64,000 bases of DNA, taken from the NCBI RefSeq assembly GCF_014696435.1, contig NZ_JACJQG010000015.1, positions 62,001 through 126,000 of the forward strand, in the 5' to 3' direction. This document shows, piece by piece, positions 8,498-17,483 of the stretch. This DNA comes from Calothrix anomala FACHB-343 (GTDB taxonomy: Bacteria > Cyanobacteriota > Cyanobacteriia > Cyanobacteriales > Nostocaceae). The notes beneath the pieces were generated by a model, which saw nothing but the letters and a program-made list of their open reading frames with translations, was not told the origin of the DNA and did no database searches. Within the stretch, counting starts at the first letter, position 1. Each line of letters opens with the position of its first letter. The position numbers and the translations under genes were made by a program.

Positions 8498-8923
8498 ATG
8501 AAAAATGTGATTTCTAATGCGATCGCTTATATTAGTTCTTTGTTTCAAGGATTTCAAGTTAAGCGTTTTTTATCTGTTGTCTTTGTTGGTTTAATTGTCC
8601 TGACAACCAATGTAGATCATGGACGCAATAGCGCCTACATTGACGATACTGGACGCAGTAGTAAAGAGTTGCGCGACCAAGTTCGCGAAAGAGTATCAGA
8701 AAATGATGCTCAAAGACCAAAAACTACAGGTCAATGGAATCGAGAAGCGCGGGAAACAAAAGGCGCACCTGGTGAACGTTTACAACGGATTGGTCAACAA
8801 TCGGCAGAAGCTTTTAAAGAATTTGGCTCTGGCTATGTAGAAGGTGCTAAGGAAACTGCTGGCGGTGTTAAGGATAGTGCAGCCAAAGCAGGTAGCAATA
8901 TCTCTAACTCAGTGCAACGCTAA
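8498..8923 (+). CDS. Hypothetical membrane-anchored, LEA-like hydrophilic protein
   Basis: 141 residues; ATG 8498 is preceded by aagggag. The first 42 residues contain a membrane or signal segment (FLSVVFVGLIVLTTN). The rest is hydrophilic, with charged helices (SSKELRDQVRERVSEND) and a C-terminal Ala/Gly/Lys stretch (SGYVEGAKETAGGVKDSAAKAG) that resembles late-embryogenesis-abundant 11-mer repeats. Such proteins are often stress-induced, but this is only a compositional analogy. No catalytic motif was seen. Confidence 0.65.
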   Translation: MKNVISNAIAYISSLFQGFQVKRFLSVVFVGLIVLTTNVDHGRNSAYIDDTGRSSKELRDQVRERVSENDAQRPKTTGQWNREARETKGAPGERLQRIGQQSAEAFKEFGSGYVEGAKETAGGVKDSAAKAGSNISNSVQR

Positions 8924-8960
8924 ATTCTAATTAGTGTGATTGCTATCTAATTTTTGCATA

Positions 8961-9003
8961 AAACGTAGGGTGTGTTACCGCGAAGCGTAACGCACCGTTT
9001 TCG
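8961..9003. repeat. Dispersed palindromic repeat (GGTGTGTT...AACGCACC)
   Basis: The core ggtgtgttaccgcgaagcg plus taacgcacc folds on itself. A second copy of the same family is at 25332-25364. It lies just after the 8498 gene stop. Confidence 0.6.
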
Positions 9004-9054
9004 CTGAAATTTTTTCAAAAATCAAATTCGGATTTTTATATGATTTTTCTGTTA

Positions 9055-9372
9055 TTAAAAACGAAAATCGATAATCATTAATAACTGAATCAGTAGGAGT
9101 AATCCTAAGGCAATCCAAGAAATGAGATTGAGACGTTTGCTAGCTATAGGGTGTTGGCTTTTCTTGATTATCCAGGCAAAAATCTGCAAGGTTGTAGCTA
9201 GAAATAACAATGCAATTAGAATAAAAAAACCAAGCCCAGGGCTATAGAGAAAAAATCCCATCCAATCTAAGGGTTTTACTCCAGGTGCCATACCCAGAAG
9301 AATGAGGTAAAGGATAAGAATTCCACTAATAGCAGCAAGGATAAAAAATAATATTAAAGTACCGACGTTCAT
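9055..9372 (-). CDS. Hypothetical three-helix membrane protein
   Basis: 105 residues with three strongly hydrophobic segments (about 3-27, 38-68 and 83-102) joined by short basic loops (KKSQHPIASKRLN). No known family was recognised. The ATG (9370-9372) has no Shine-Dalgarno sequence and its first bases lie inside a 15-bp inverted repeat. A ten-codon frame (MMQLVIEIAS) ends in TAG directly before the ATG and in frame with it. Confidence 0.6.
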   Translation of the reverse strand: MNVGTLILFFILAAISGILILYLILLGMAPGVKPLDWMGFFLYSPGLGFFILIALLFLATTLQIFAWIIKKSQHPIASKRLNLISWIALGLLLLIQLLMIIDFRF

Positions 9373-9409
9373 CTATGATGCAATTTCAATCACTAATTGC
9401 ATCATAGAT
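9371..9409 (-). promoter_or_regulatory. 15-bp perfect inverted repeat over a start codon
   Basis: Arms atctatgatgcaatt (9371-9385) and aattgcatcatagat (9395-9409) are separated by 9 nt. The left arm covers two bases of the start codon of the 9055 gene. In RNA this would be a strong hairpin that hides the initiation region; in DNA it could be a repressor site. Which of the two is not decided by the sequence. Confidence 0.55.
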
Positions 9410-9488
9410 TACTAGTATAAAAATTCAAACTCTCTGCCTGGCTTGCATAGCTAACACGCCTCTACTATGCAAACTCACGCACCAATTT

Positions 9489-10538
9489 TTAACCTAACCA
9501 CTCAGGATTTTTTGCTGTACTATCAAATTGACTAGTAGTCTTAAATAGCTCATACTGACCTTTTAACGCGACTTCACGAGTCCGATTGAGCAGTTCCCTG
9601 ACTTGTTGTTGACTCATTGGTTGAAAAGTACGTACTGCCTCAAATGCTTGGTTGAGAATTTCCATACTTTCCATACCAGTAATTACCGTTGAAGTGGGCA
9701 AATTTATCGCGTAGTGAAGACATTCTATGGGTTTTACTGTATTACTCTTGAGAATATTTTGGTCACCCATTGATTTCATACCCAATACACCGATTTCATC
9801 TTTGACAAGTCTGGGTAAAACTTGACGTTCAAAACTCCGGAAGTGGGCATCCATAACGTTTAACGGCATCTGCACTGCATCAAAGCGGAAGTTATTTTGC
9901 GCCGCAACATCCAGCATTCTTAAATGCACTAACGGATCTTTGTGTCCAGTAAAGCCAATGTAGCGAACCTTTCCCGCTTTTTGTGCCTCTAATACAGCTT
10001 CCATTGCGCCACCGGGGGCAAATATGCGGTCTGGGTCTTCCATACGGATGATTTCATGATGCTGTAATAAATCAATCCGGTCTGTTTGTAAGCGTTTGAG
10101 AGAATCGTTAATTTGCTGAGTAGCGGCTTGTTTAGTGCGTCCGTCAATTTTGGTCATCAAGAAAGCTTTTTGTCGGTAACCGTCTTTTAAGGCTTTCCCC
10201 ATGCGAATTTCACTACCGCCGTTATGGTAGTCCCAGCTATTATCCATGAAATTAATACCGCGATCGATGGCAGTGCGGACAAGGCGGATACCTTCTTCTT
10301 CTTCTTTTGGTCTACCAATATGGTGACCGCCTAAACCAATAACAGATATTTTTTCGCCCGTGCGTCCTAAGGTTCTGTAGATCATTTCGCCGCTTCTTGT
10401 CTGGCTTGTTGTTTGAGTGGAAGCTGGTCTAGTTTGGGCTGAGGCTTCGGAAAACAATGCTTCTGCACCTGCTAATCCGAGTGCAACTAAACCAGAAGTA
10501 GAAGCTACTTTAAATAAATCTCGTCTGCTAATATCCAC
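9489..10538 (-). CDS. Tat-exported aldo/keto reductase
   Basis: 349 residues. The twin-arginine signal SRRDLFK (Arg5, Arg6) is followed by a hydrophobic stretch and SEASAQ, a likely cleavage site near residue 34. The mature part is a TIM-barrel aldo/keto reductase that uses NAD(P)H; the catalytic tetrad is present as Asp99, Tyr104, Lys130 and His160. The start YRTLGRTGEKISVIGLGG is typical. The substrate is unknown. A Tat signal means that the cofactor is likely inserted before export. The gene stands alone. Confidence 0.9.
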   Translation of the reverse strand: MDISRRDLFKVASTSGLVALGLAGAEALFSEASAQTRPASTQTTSQTRSGEMIYRTLGRTGEKISVIGLGGHHIGRPKEEEEGIRLVRTAIDRGINFMDNSWDYHNGGSEIRMGKALKDGYRQKAFLMTKIDGRTKQAATQQINDSLKRLQTDRIDLLQHHEIIRMEDPDRIFAPGGAMEAVLEAQKAGKVRYIGFTGHKDPLVHLRMLDVAAQNNFRFDAVQMPLNVMDAHFRSFERQVLPRLVKDEIGVLGMKSMGDQNILKSNTVKPIECLHYAINLPTSTVITGMESMEILNQAFEAVRTFQPMSQQQVRELLNRTREVALKGQYELFKTTSQFDSTAKNPEWLG

Positions 10539-11444
10539 AAATTTAATGTTCCCAATCGTTTATAGCTCGTTTTCATAGAGTTACACGGGGAAAATTGAGC
10601 TACATCTAACTGTTGAGAGAAAACAGCAGTCATCTAGGGGTATAGATAAATGGGCATGGGGCATGGGGCATGGGAAAAACAAATTTTTATCTTTTGTTGT
10701 GGGTTTTTCCCATACGAGGGGCTAGAGACTAGAGGAAAAGGATTTTTTAGTGATTAGCTTTAGTTGAAAATTTAGCAGGAAAGCGATCGCTCTCAATATT
10801 AATATACAGCATTTAACATGCTACTTGTGAAGATCTGACGATCGCAACTACACCGATATATCTTCATAAGGGCGAATATTTTGGCATCATAATTGCAAAG
10901 CTTCAATATACCTCTTGCAAAAGTCCTAATTTTCACATTCTTCTCTGGGTCTGGGCGTCTGGGCGTGAGCTTTTCAAATCTATATACACCAGATTCGATG
11001 TTTATGAACTATAGCAGCTGAAGCAAATTCAAAGTTTAAAAAGCATCTCTAAAATTGGTGTACCTCACTTATCTCAAAAGCTTTCTTCAGAGATTTTAAA
11101 ATTTTGTTAATTATTTACACAATCAGCTTGCTAATTTCCTTGTTTCTTGGGAAATTGTGGATAAATAAGAGTTTATATTCCTGCCAAACATGCTAAGACC
11201 ATTCTCTTCGCTCAAATCAGAATTTTTATTTGCGAAAAATAAATATTGAGTTTCCCATCCATATAAAACATGAAAAATGGTAATGGAAATGCCTTACAAA
11301 ACCTGCATATGTACGGCATATTCATAGCTAAATGTAAGCTTTAGTAAGCTTTAAGTGTAGCTAGTTTTTACAAAAATTTAATCGGATTTTTAGAGATTTA
11401 AAAGTTTTTAATCTTTCTTATTTGAGAAAAGCTGAACTAAAAAT
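10539..11444. other. Long intergenic region
   Basis: A 906-bp spacer between the divergent aldo/keto reductase and RTX genes. It contains (ATGGGGC)n heptamers at 10650-10674 and a short GGGTCTGGGCGTCTGGGCG run near 10946; the rest is A/T-rich. No gene or RNA was recognised. Its length suggests complex control of the RTX gene, but no site was identified. Confidence 0.5.
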
Positions 11445-14400
11445 ATGAACAAGGCTCACAAGCTCAATAACAACCTATTGGTAGAGTCTTCCAATATCAT
11501 TGTTCCAACTAGATTAGGTTCTTTAGAACAATCTCTAGTGGCACAAGCATTGAATATTGTTTCCCAAGGTGACTTAACAGAAGGCGACTTAAATTTATGG
11601 ACTACCTTTGCTTCTGATGGGGCAAATACTCAAATCAGCTATGACAGTAACTATCTGAAAGCTGGAACAAAATCCCTGAAATTTGTGACTAATAGTGGTT
11701 TTGATACCGGGATTAGATATAATGTCCCACAGAATAGTTATTTAGATCTTAGCCAGGAAAATTACCTTTTTTTCTGGGCTTATGCAATCAATAATAATCC
11801 CTTCGGTTTCCAGGGTAACCAACCAATTATTGAAATCAACAGTCCGACTGGTTCGATTCGCTACGAACCCCAAAATAATTTAATGGTAAATGACGGATGG
11901 CGCAAGTATGCTATCCCCTTAAATGGAGACAGTCAGTGGGTAAAAACGATCGCAGGTCAGCCCGATATTTCAAAAGTGACTTCTTTTGAGATCCATCAAG
12001 ATACTTGGGACTATGGATTTACCGTTTATTATGACGGAATAGAATTTGTCAATTTTGATAATAATTATCTACCTCCCCAAGGGCCGCCACCACCAGCAAA
12101 CGTTAATCCTGATGCGATCGCCCCGAAAATTCTGCTATACGTCTTTGATCCAATTATGGAAAATAAAGGCGGTCAGCGACAGCATCAAGCCTATGGATGG
12201 GACGATCCGGTTTTGCTCACCAATCAGGTGATTAAAGATTTACAAACCAGTAGTCATGGATTAGTTAACTATCAACTAGCTGATATTCAAATTGTAGATA
12301 AACATCCTTATTTTGAGGATGGATTTCAGCATACTGATGAAAGTTTTGACCAAGCTTGGAACATTCGTGATTTTCATAATTCTCAGTTTGACTATAGTCG
12401 ATTTATTCAAGAAAACAACCTAACCAAGCGGATTGATAGTGGGGAAATTGATGAAGTTTGGATTTATGCTGGCCCGATCGCTGGGTTGTGGGAATCGACA
12501 ATGGCGGGGCAGGGTGCTTACTGGATTAACGGCCCAGTGCAAAATGCTAATAGCGATCGCGCTTACCCAATTATGGGATTTAACTTTGAACGCGGGGTAG
12601 GAGAAGCCTTACACTCCTTTGGACACCGCGCAGAATCGGTGATGGATCATATATATGGGCCCCAATCGCCGAATCTCAATAATAATTGGAATAAATTTAC
12701 TTTTCAGGATCGTTATCAAACAGGATTAGGTGGTGTAGGAAATATCCATTTTCCTGTTAATGGAGTCAGCGACTATGATTATGCCAATACAAAATTTGTC
12801 AACAGCAATGCTGATGATTGGTATAACTATCCTAATTTTCAAGGGATAACTCGCTCTTTTAATTACCGTGAGTGGTCACCCAATGGAACAGACCCCCAAC
12901 GGGAATATTTGAATTGGTGGTATGACCATTTACCTCATTTTAGCGGACGAGGAACAGATTATTATCTCAACAACTGGTGGCGATATATTACCGATATCAA
13001 CCAATTCAAATTCAGCAATGGCAACCTTTATTTAACCACAGGTATTCCGACTGTCGCTATTAAGACTCTAGAGAAGAATCTGGGAAAAGGAACATTTGAA
13101 ATTTTAGCAGATGCCTCGGTGGATGGGGCATTAGGAAGAGTAGATTTATATGTAGATGGCAGTTACTTTGCCACTGATACTTTATTTCCTTATACCTTCA
13201 ATCTTCCCTTGAATCAATTAGTAGGCAATCATGTCTTAGTGGCTAAGGCTTACGAATTACAGAATGGGACAGAAAGTATTTCTAGTACAAAATACATTAC
13301 CATTGGTACCAACGGTAATGATACCCTTTCTGGCACAACCAACAACGACAAAATAGAAGGATTAGGTGGTAGCGATCGCCTATTTGGTTTAGCAGGTAAC
13401 GATACCTTAGATGGCGGTTCTGGCCAAGACACCATGACTGGGGGGACAGGAGATGATATCTATGTATCTGACAATAGTGGCGATCGGATAGTCGAAAACG
13501 CTAACGAAGGCACAGATACTGTTAGGTCATCTATCAGCTATACCTTGGGTAATAATCTGGAAAATTTAATCTTAACTGGTACCAGCAACTTATCAGGTAA
13601 CGGTAATCTACTTAATAATTTGATTACTGGTAATAGTGGTAATAATACATTAGATGGCAAAGCAGGATCTGACATTATGTCAGGTGGTTTAGGCAACGAT
13701 ACTTATGTAGTTGATAGCCTTGGTGATATCGTCAGCGAAAATGCCAATGAAGGTACAGATACCGTTAAATCTGCAATTAACTACACCTTAGAAAATCACC
13801 TAGAACGGCTAACCTTGACTGGTACAGCTAACATTAACGGTACAGGTAACAGCCTCAATAATATCATCGTCGGTAACAGTGGTAATAATAAGCTCACTGG
13901 TGGCGATGGTAACGATCTCCTTGATGGAAAAGCTGGTAATGACACAATCTCAGGTGGTTTAGGCAACGATACTTATGTAGTTGATAGCCTTGGTGATATC
14001 GTCAGCGAAAATGCCAATGAAGGTACAGATACCGTTAAATCTGCAATTAACTACACCTTAGAAAATCACCTAGAACGGCTAACCTTGACTGGTACAGCCA
14101 ACATTAACGGCACGGGTAACAGTCTCAATAATATCATCGTCGGTAACAGTGGTAATAATAAGCTCAATGGTGGCGATGGCAATGATAGCTTAAACGGAGC
14201 TTCAGGAAATGATACTTTAATTGGCGGGTTAAATAATGATACGCTAACTGGTGGTAGCGGGTTTGATTACTTTACCTTTAACACTCCCAATCAAGGAATT
14301 GACAGAATTAACGACTTTGTTGTGGGAGAAGATAAAATTGCTATTTCTGCCGCTAGTTTTGGTGGAGGATTAACCAAGGAAGTCGCACTGACAGCAGAAC

Positions 14401-14570
14401 AATTTATTATTGGCACAACTCGCACTACACAATATCAGCGATTTATCTATAATCAAACTGATGGCAAACTGTGGTTTGATGTGGACGGAACTGGTAGCAG
14501 CAGTCAAGTTCAAATAGCTACTCTCAGTAAGTGGCTGAAATTGAGCAATAATGACTTTACTATCTTGTAA
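11445..14570 (+). CDS. Large RTX calcium-binding secreted protein
   Basis: 1041 residues. No classical signal peptide is present, as expected for type I secretion. Residues about 45-205 resemble a carbohydrate-binding jelly roll (DLNLWTTFASDG ... YYDGIEF). Residues about 225-530 form a domain of unknown function beginning APKILLYVFDP and containing GVGEALHSFGHRAESVM. About 535-625 is Ig-like (VDLYVDGSYFATDT). From 625 to 960 there are RTX-type nonapeptides (GNDTLSGTTNNDKIEG, GGSGQDTMTGGTGDD) that bind calcium, interleaved with longer units. The C-terminal 80 residues (FDYFTF..., RINDFVVGEDKI) are the usual export end. Its role outside the cell is not known. Confidence 0.85.
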   Translation: MNKAHKLNNNLLVESSNIIVPTRLGSLEQSLVAQALNIVSQGDLTEGDLNLWTTFASDGANTQISYDSNYLKAGTKSLKFVTNSGFDTGIRYNVPQNSYLDLSQENYLFFWAYAINNNPFGFQGNQPIIEINSPTGSIRYEPQNNLMVNDGWRKYAIPLNGDSQWVKTIAGQPDISKVTSFEIHQDTWDYGFTVYYDGIEFVNFDNNYLPPQGPPPPANVNPDAIAPKILLYVFDPIMENKGGQRQHQAYGWDDPVLLTNQVIKDLQTSSHGLVNYQLADIQIVDKHPYFEDGFQHTDESFDQAWNIRDFHNSQFDYSRFIQENNLTKRIDSGEIDEVWIYAGPIAGLWESTMAGQGAYWINGPVQNANSDRAYPIMGFNFERGVGEALHSFGHRAESVMDHIYGPQSPNLNNNWNKFTFQDRYQTGLGGVGNIHFPVNGVSDYDYANTKFVNSNADDWYNYPNFQGITRSFNYREWSPNGTDPQREYLNWWYDHLPHFSGRGTDYYLNNWWRYITDINQFKFSNGNLYLTTGIPTVAIKTLEKNLGKGTFEILADASVDGALGRVDLYVDGSYFATDTLFPYTFNLPLNQLVGNHVLVAKAYELQNGTESISSTKYITIGTNGNDTLSGTTNNDKIEGLGGSDRLFGLAGNDTLDGGSGQDTMTGGTGDDIYVSDNSGDRIVENANEGTDTVRSSISYTLGNNLENLILTGTSNLSGNGNLLNNLITGNSGNNTLDGKAGSDIMSGGLGNDTYVVDSLGDIVSENANEGTDTVKSAINYTLENHLERLTLTGTANINGTGNSLNNIIVGNSGNNKLTGGDGNDLLDGKAGNDTISGGLGNDTYVVDSLGDIVSENANEGTDTVKSAINYTLENHLERLTLTGTANINGTGNSLNNIIVGNSGNNKLNGGDGNDSLNGASGNDTLIGGLNNDTLTGGSGFDYFTFNTPNQGIDRINDFVVGEDKIAISAASFGGGLTKEVALTAEQFIIGTTRTTQYQRFIYNQTDGKLWFDVDGTGSSSQVQIATLSKWLKLSNNDFTIL
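13680..14219 (+). repeat. 270-bp tandem duplication inside the RTX gene
   Basis: Units 13680-13949 and 13950-14219 are nearly identical over their first 215 bp and encode 90 residues each (SGGLGNDTYVVDSLGD...). A more diverged earlier copy is at about 13440-13640. The near identity at synonymous positions points to recent unequal crossing-over or conversion. Confidence 0.85.
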
Positions 14571-14640
14571 GCGACTGCTACTTTAAAATATGACAACACT
14601 GCGATCGCCTTAGATGAATTGCGATATCTGACATCGCTAT

Positions 14641-16083
14641 TTACAGCAATGGCATTAATAAGCGAGAAATTCTCACCGCTAACTTAAACCACAAAGGTTT
14701 TTTTTGATATTCAGCATAATTAACTTTCACAGAAACTGCTAAATCGTCCTTTAACATTTTCTCAACACTGGCTACAAATGGGGGTGCAACAACAAAACCC
14801 ATAACTTCAAAATTGAGGAAAAATGAGCGATTATCTAAATTAACTGTGCCTACTCCTGCCATATCGTCATCAATGAGGATGATTTTTTGATGCATAAATC
14901 CATTTTTGTAACGATATAATTTAATGCCAATCGCTTCCATTTCGCTGTAGTAGGAAAAAGAACAAAGATAAACAAATAAATGATCGGGGCGATTGGGTAA
15001 GATAATCCGCACATCTACACCCCGCATTGCAGCTAGTTTCAAGGCTGTTAAGGTGGCGTCATCGGGGACAAAGTAAGGGGTAGCAATCCATAGCCGGGTT
15101 TGCGCTTCGTTGATTGCATTGACAAAAAATAGGTTACATGCTTTGAGCCGATCTGCGGGGCCTGTAGGTAAAACAAATGCGGTTTGGTTGGTTTCTTGGT
15201 GAGGTTTAATTTCCCAATTGACATCTATCAAGTTTCGCGTCGCCCAATACCAATCTTGCATAAATGAAGCTTGCAAACTTTGGACTGTCGGCCCTTGTAG
15301 TTTCATGTGGGTATCGCGCCAAGGACTGAGACGGGGATTTTTGCCTAGATATTCGTCACCGATGTTTAAACCGCCGACAAATCCGACTTCACCATCTACG
15401 ACTAAAATCTTGCGATGATTGCGAAAGTTGAGTTGAAAGCGGTTACCTTTACCTTTAGTTGTGTGAAATGCACTAACTTCAATACCATGTTTGCGTAGAG
15501 ATTGAAGATAACTACGAGATAGTTTGTTAGAACCAATTTCATCATAAAGGAAGTAGATGCTGACTCCTTGCTGGGCTTTTTCTATCAATGCTTGTTTGAA
15601 TTCTTCTCCAGCTTGGTCATCGTTGACGATGTATGATTGCAGCAAAATGTAATTTGTGGCGGAGGCGATCGCGCTTAACATTGCTTCATAGGTTTTTTGT
15701 CCATTAATTAGCAATTCGGCTGCATTACCGGATGTGAAGGGTATACCGGTAAACTTTTTCGCTAATGGTTGCAACCTGGCTAAATTATCTGGTAGCGCTA
15801 CTTGAAATTGGGCAATCTCATTGTAAGTTTGACGGACTAGCTGATAGTGTTCTGCGTAAACTGAGCGCAAAGCTTCAGCATATCCATGAAATTTAGTTCT
15901 GCCTAATACCCAATATAAGGGAATAGTTAACCAGGGAAAAGTTACTAGGGAAATTCCCCAGGCGATCGCCCCTTGTGAAGAACGCACTGTCATCACTGCG
16001 TGGGCTGCATGGGCGATTCCTAAAGCATGAACAATAACTGTAGCCGCACTATAAATAGTTATGGCACTACTATCTATTAACAT
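14641..16083 (-). CDS. cls: Cardiolipin synthase, phospholipase D superfamily
   Basis: 480 residues. Two N-terminal membrane segments (about 8-30 and 38-60) precede two HKD catalytic motifs: His223, Lys225, Asp230 (HRKILVVD) and His398, Lys400, Asp405 (HQKIILID), each followed by the conserved GG/GTVN stretch. This is the layout of bacterial cardiolipin synthases, which join two phosphatidylglycerols in the membrane. Length is normal. The 1.4-kb gene is followed 147 bp upstream (in map terms) by the phosphatase-fold gene in the same direction. Confidence 0.93.
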   Translation of the reverse strand: MLIDSSAITIYSAATVIVHALGIAHAAHAVMTVRSSQGAIAWGISLVTFPWLTIPLYWVLGRTKFHGYAEALRSVYAEHYQLVRQTYNEIAQFQVALPDNLARLQPLAKKFTGIPFTSGNAAELLINGQKTYEAMLSAIASATNYILLQSYIVNDDQAGEEFKQALIEKAQQGVSIYFLYDEIGSNKLSRSYLQSLRKHGIEVSAFHTTKGKGNRFQLNFRNHRKILVVDGEVGFVGGLNIGDEYLGKNPRLSPWRDTHMKLQGPTVQSLQASFMQDWYWATRNLIDVNWEIKPHQETNQTAFVLPTGPADRLKACNLFFVNAINEAQTRLWIATPYFVPDDATLTALKLAAMRGVDVRIILPNRPDHLFVYLCSFSYYSEMEAIGIKLYRYKNGFMHQKIILIDDDMAGVGTVNLDNRSFFLNFEVMGFVVAPPFVASVEKMLKDDLAVSVKVNYAEYQKKPLWFKLAVRISRLLMPLL

Positions 16084-16230
16084 TTGTAATTTTATATAGT
16101 TTTTTCGGGTCTATTTTTAGTTGTATTTAAGGCTTAAGCGGCTGATATTTTATATGGTAAATTTCCTGTTAATTAACTATTAAACACCAAATATTATCAG
16201 CAAATAGCGCACCTAAATATAATAAATTTA

Positions 16231-17067
16231 TTAAGTATTTATATAAGAAAATTCTGCCAATAATGGCTTGTGATCTGATGAAGTAATATGTTCTAATACC
16301 CTAGCATTGGTTTTATGTTCTTTGAGTCCGCGATAAAATATATAGTCTAATGGTGGTGATAAGAGAAAGCGTTTAATTTTCTTGCTGTGGTGTGGTGTAA
16401 AAGACACTGGCATTAATCCTAATCGGGTAGCTACTTTATAAAGAAGTAAGGCTCTTTGGCGATTCCAAGTGTTGAAATCTCCTGAGAAGATAATCGGCCC
16501 TTGATGGGTAGATAGTGCTAGCTCTAATTCATGCAATTGGGTTTTAAATTTATGCAGATTGACGAAATTTATCAAATGACTATTAACAGTTAAAAGACTA
16601 TTTGGATTGTGAGATAAGGGATATTCAGCCATGAGCGAGACTTTAGGAGTTTTAATAATTGGTTCATAATGTTTAGTAATGATGGCTCTTTTATGTAGTG
16701 GGCTAATTTTAGCTGCGGTTAAAATGCCCGAATAACTTTGATGATGGGCATCAATAAAGTTAGGGGCAAAGATCCAACTCATATTTACCAATTCCACGAT
16801 ATTCTTGGCATCTATATCAAGACGGAATTCTTGAAGAAAAATTAAGTCTGGTTGATATTGCTCAAGGATGATTAAAAAATCCCGCACCCAATTTTCGTGA
16901 TAACTTTTTTTGGCGATATTCCAGTTGAGGACTTTGATTGATGCAGGGTTGAGTGCTGTTTGCAGTATATGGCTGCGATCGATTGTGGATTCTTGGGTGC
17001 GCAAAAATCGATGAGATGGAACGAATTTTCTGGCAAGAAAATCTACTTTCTGTTTGATATCAACCAT
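16231..17067 (-). CDS. Endonuclease/exonuclease/phosphatase-fold hydrolase
   Basis: 278 residues of the EEP superfamily. Visible motifs are VLNWNIAKK near residue 46, LIFLQEF near 75-81 (metal-binding Glu), SGDFNTW near 196-202 and SSDHKPLLAEF near 264-274 (catalytic His). Members hydrolyse phosphodiesters of nucleic acids or phospholipids, and the substrate cannot be read from the sequence. It lies 5' of cls on the same strand, 147 bp apart, so a role in membrane phospholipid turnover is possible but unproven. Confidence 0.85.
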   Translation of the reverse strand: MVDIKQKVDFLARKFVPSHRFLRTQESTIDRSHILQTALNPASIKVLNWNIAKKSYHENWVRDFLIILEQYQPDLIFLQEFRLDIDAKNIVELVNMSWIFAPNFIDAHHQSYSGILTAAKISPLHKRAIITKHYEPIIKTPKVSLMAEYPLSHNPNSLLTVNSHLINFVNLHKFKTQLHELELALSTHQGPIIFSGDFNTWNRQRALLLYKVATRLGLMPVSFTPHHSKKIKRFLLSPPLDYIFYRGLKEHKTNARVLEHITSSDHKPLLAEFSYINT

Positions 17068-17113
17068 TTTTTACGGCAATAGGTCTGTGTAATTAAAGAT
17101 AACGCGCGATGGC

Positions 17114-17169
17114 TGTCATTTGTCATTTGTCATTGGTCATTCGTCATTTGTCATTTGTCATTTGTCATT
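17114..17169. repeat. (TGTCATT)8 tandem heptamers
   Basis: Eight heptamers, six of them exactly TGTCATT, in the 416-bp spacer 17068-17483 between the divergent 16231 and 17484 genes. The rest of that spacer shows nothing recognisable apart from two HIP1 octamers. Confidence 0.85.
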
Positions 17170-17483
17170 TGCGATCGCTTCTAGGAAAAGTAAAATATTT
17201 GCATAGTCTTGGTATTGATGTCAGTCAACCAAGGATGTAGCTGAATATTAACGGCTAAAAATTGTGTCACGCCACGATTTACGATGCCTAGCGAGGAGTT
17301 TTACTGATTTTGGTCGTGACAGCCTATACTAATGCAGAGTCTCTTCAGCAAGCTTTTGGGGCTGGAGTAATGATTTGATAGCAAGCCGTTACAGGGGACG
17401 GAACTGATAACCCGATTACACAATTATATTCAGCAAGTGCGATCGCGGTTACAAGCAGGTAGAGCCAGCAGAGGTTAGGAAAA

